A stretch of 5,123 bases of DNA, taken from contig CALKWT010000267.1 of the NCBI GenBank assembly GCA_938003885.1, positions 1 to 5,123 of the forward strand. Reading direction: 5' to 3'. The translations under genes and the position numbers were made by a program. This stretch comes from an uncultured Balneolaceae bacterium. Lineage in GTDB: Bacteria > Bacteroidota > Rhodothermia > Balneolales > Balneolaceae. Positions 5,077 through 5,123 of the stretch are shown here, piece by piece. The first letter of the stretch is position 1. Every line of letters begins with the position of its first letter. Below the pieces are notes generated by a model, which saw only the letters and a program-made list of their open reading frames with translations, searched no databases and was not told the origin of the DNA.

Positions 5077-5123
5077 AGATCGGAAGAGCGTCGTGTAGGG
5101 AAAGAGTGTAGATCTCGGTGGTC
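5077..5123. other. Illumina TruSeq adapter read-through (non-biological sequence)
   Basis: The last 47 bases begin with AGATCGGAAGAGCGTCGTGT and continue without a visible mismatch as the reverse complement of the Illumina universal adapter, through to GATCTCGGTGGTC at the end. This is recognised from memory of the adapter sequence. The window end is therefore almost certainly the contig end, where untrimmed adapter was assembled onto genomic DNA. Real sequence ends at about 5076. Confidence 0.97.

Overview
The window looks like one end of a bacterial contig from a short-read assembly. It carries a co-directional (+ strand) catabolic gene cluster of average GC, close to half by eye. The genes support a Bacteroidota/Balneolota/Rhodothermota-type (FCB group) heterotroph. 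The reasons are: a large HEAT plus cytochrome-c 'PVC-type heme-binding' protein, no recognisable Shine-Dalgarno sequence before any of the starts, AT-rich leaders, and a signal peptide ending in L-Q-A-Q. A PVC-superphylum host is the main alternative. This is inference from style; no ribosomal marker is present.

Layout: (1) 3-872, the C-terminal 289 residues of a HEAT-repeat/cytochrome c protein whose start lies outside the window. (2) 873-1034, a gap with an imperfect hairpin at 973-1002. (3) 1035-1922, a TIM-barrel sugar epimerase/isomerase of the D-tagatose/D-psicose 3-epimerase type. (4) 1982-3151, a mandelate racemase/muconate lactonizing enzyme (enolase superfamily), probably a sugar-acid dehydratase. 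(5) 3268-3768, a VOC (glyoxalase-fold) metalloprotein. (6) 3801-4744, a D-2-hydroxyacid dehydrogenase broken by an apparent one-base loss between 3851 and 3893. Its N-terminus is in one frame and its body in another. (7) 4745-4985, a gap rich in inverted repeats, including a perfect 12-bp palindrome and a nested, terminator-like hairpin. (8) 4986-5076, the signal-peptide start of an exported protein, cut off because (9) 5077-5123 is Illumina sequencing-adapter sequence, not genomic DNA.

The four complete or near-complete enzymes lie head to tail with gaps of 59, 116 and 32 bases and look like one operon for uptake-derived sugars or sugar acids. A plausible scheme is that the epimerase interconverts ketoses or related polyols, the enolase-superfamily enzyme dehydrates an aldonic acid to a 2-keto-3-deoxy acid, and the NAD-dependent dehydrogenase and VOC protein handle the resulting keto acid. 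The periplasmic heme protein upstream could oxidise a sugar to the acid. The individual families are secure; the substrate and the order of steps are not readable from sequence. No RNA gene, CRISPR array, transposase or phage gene was seen.
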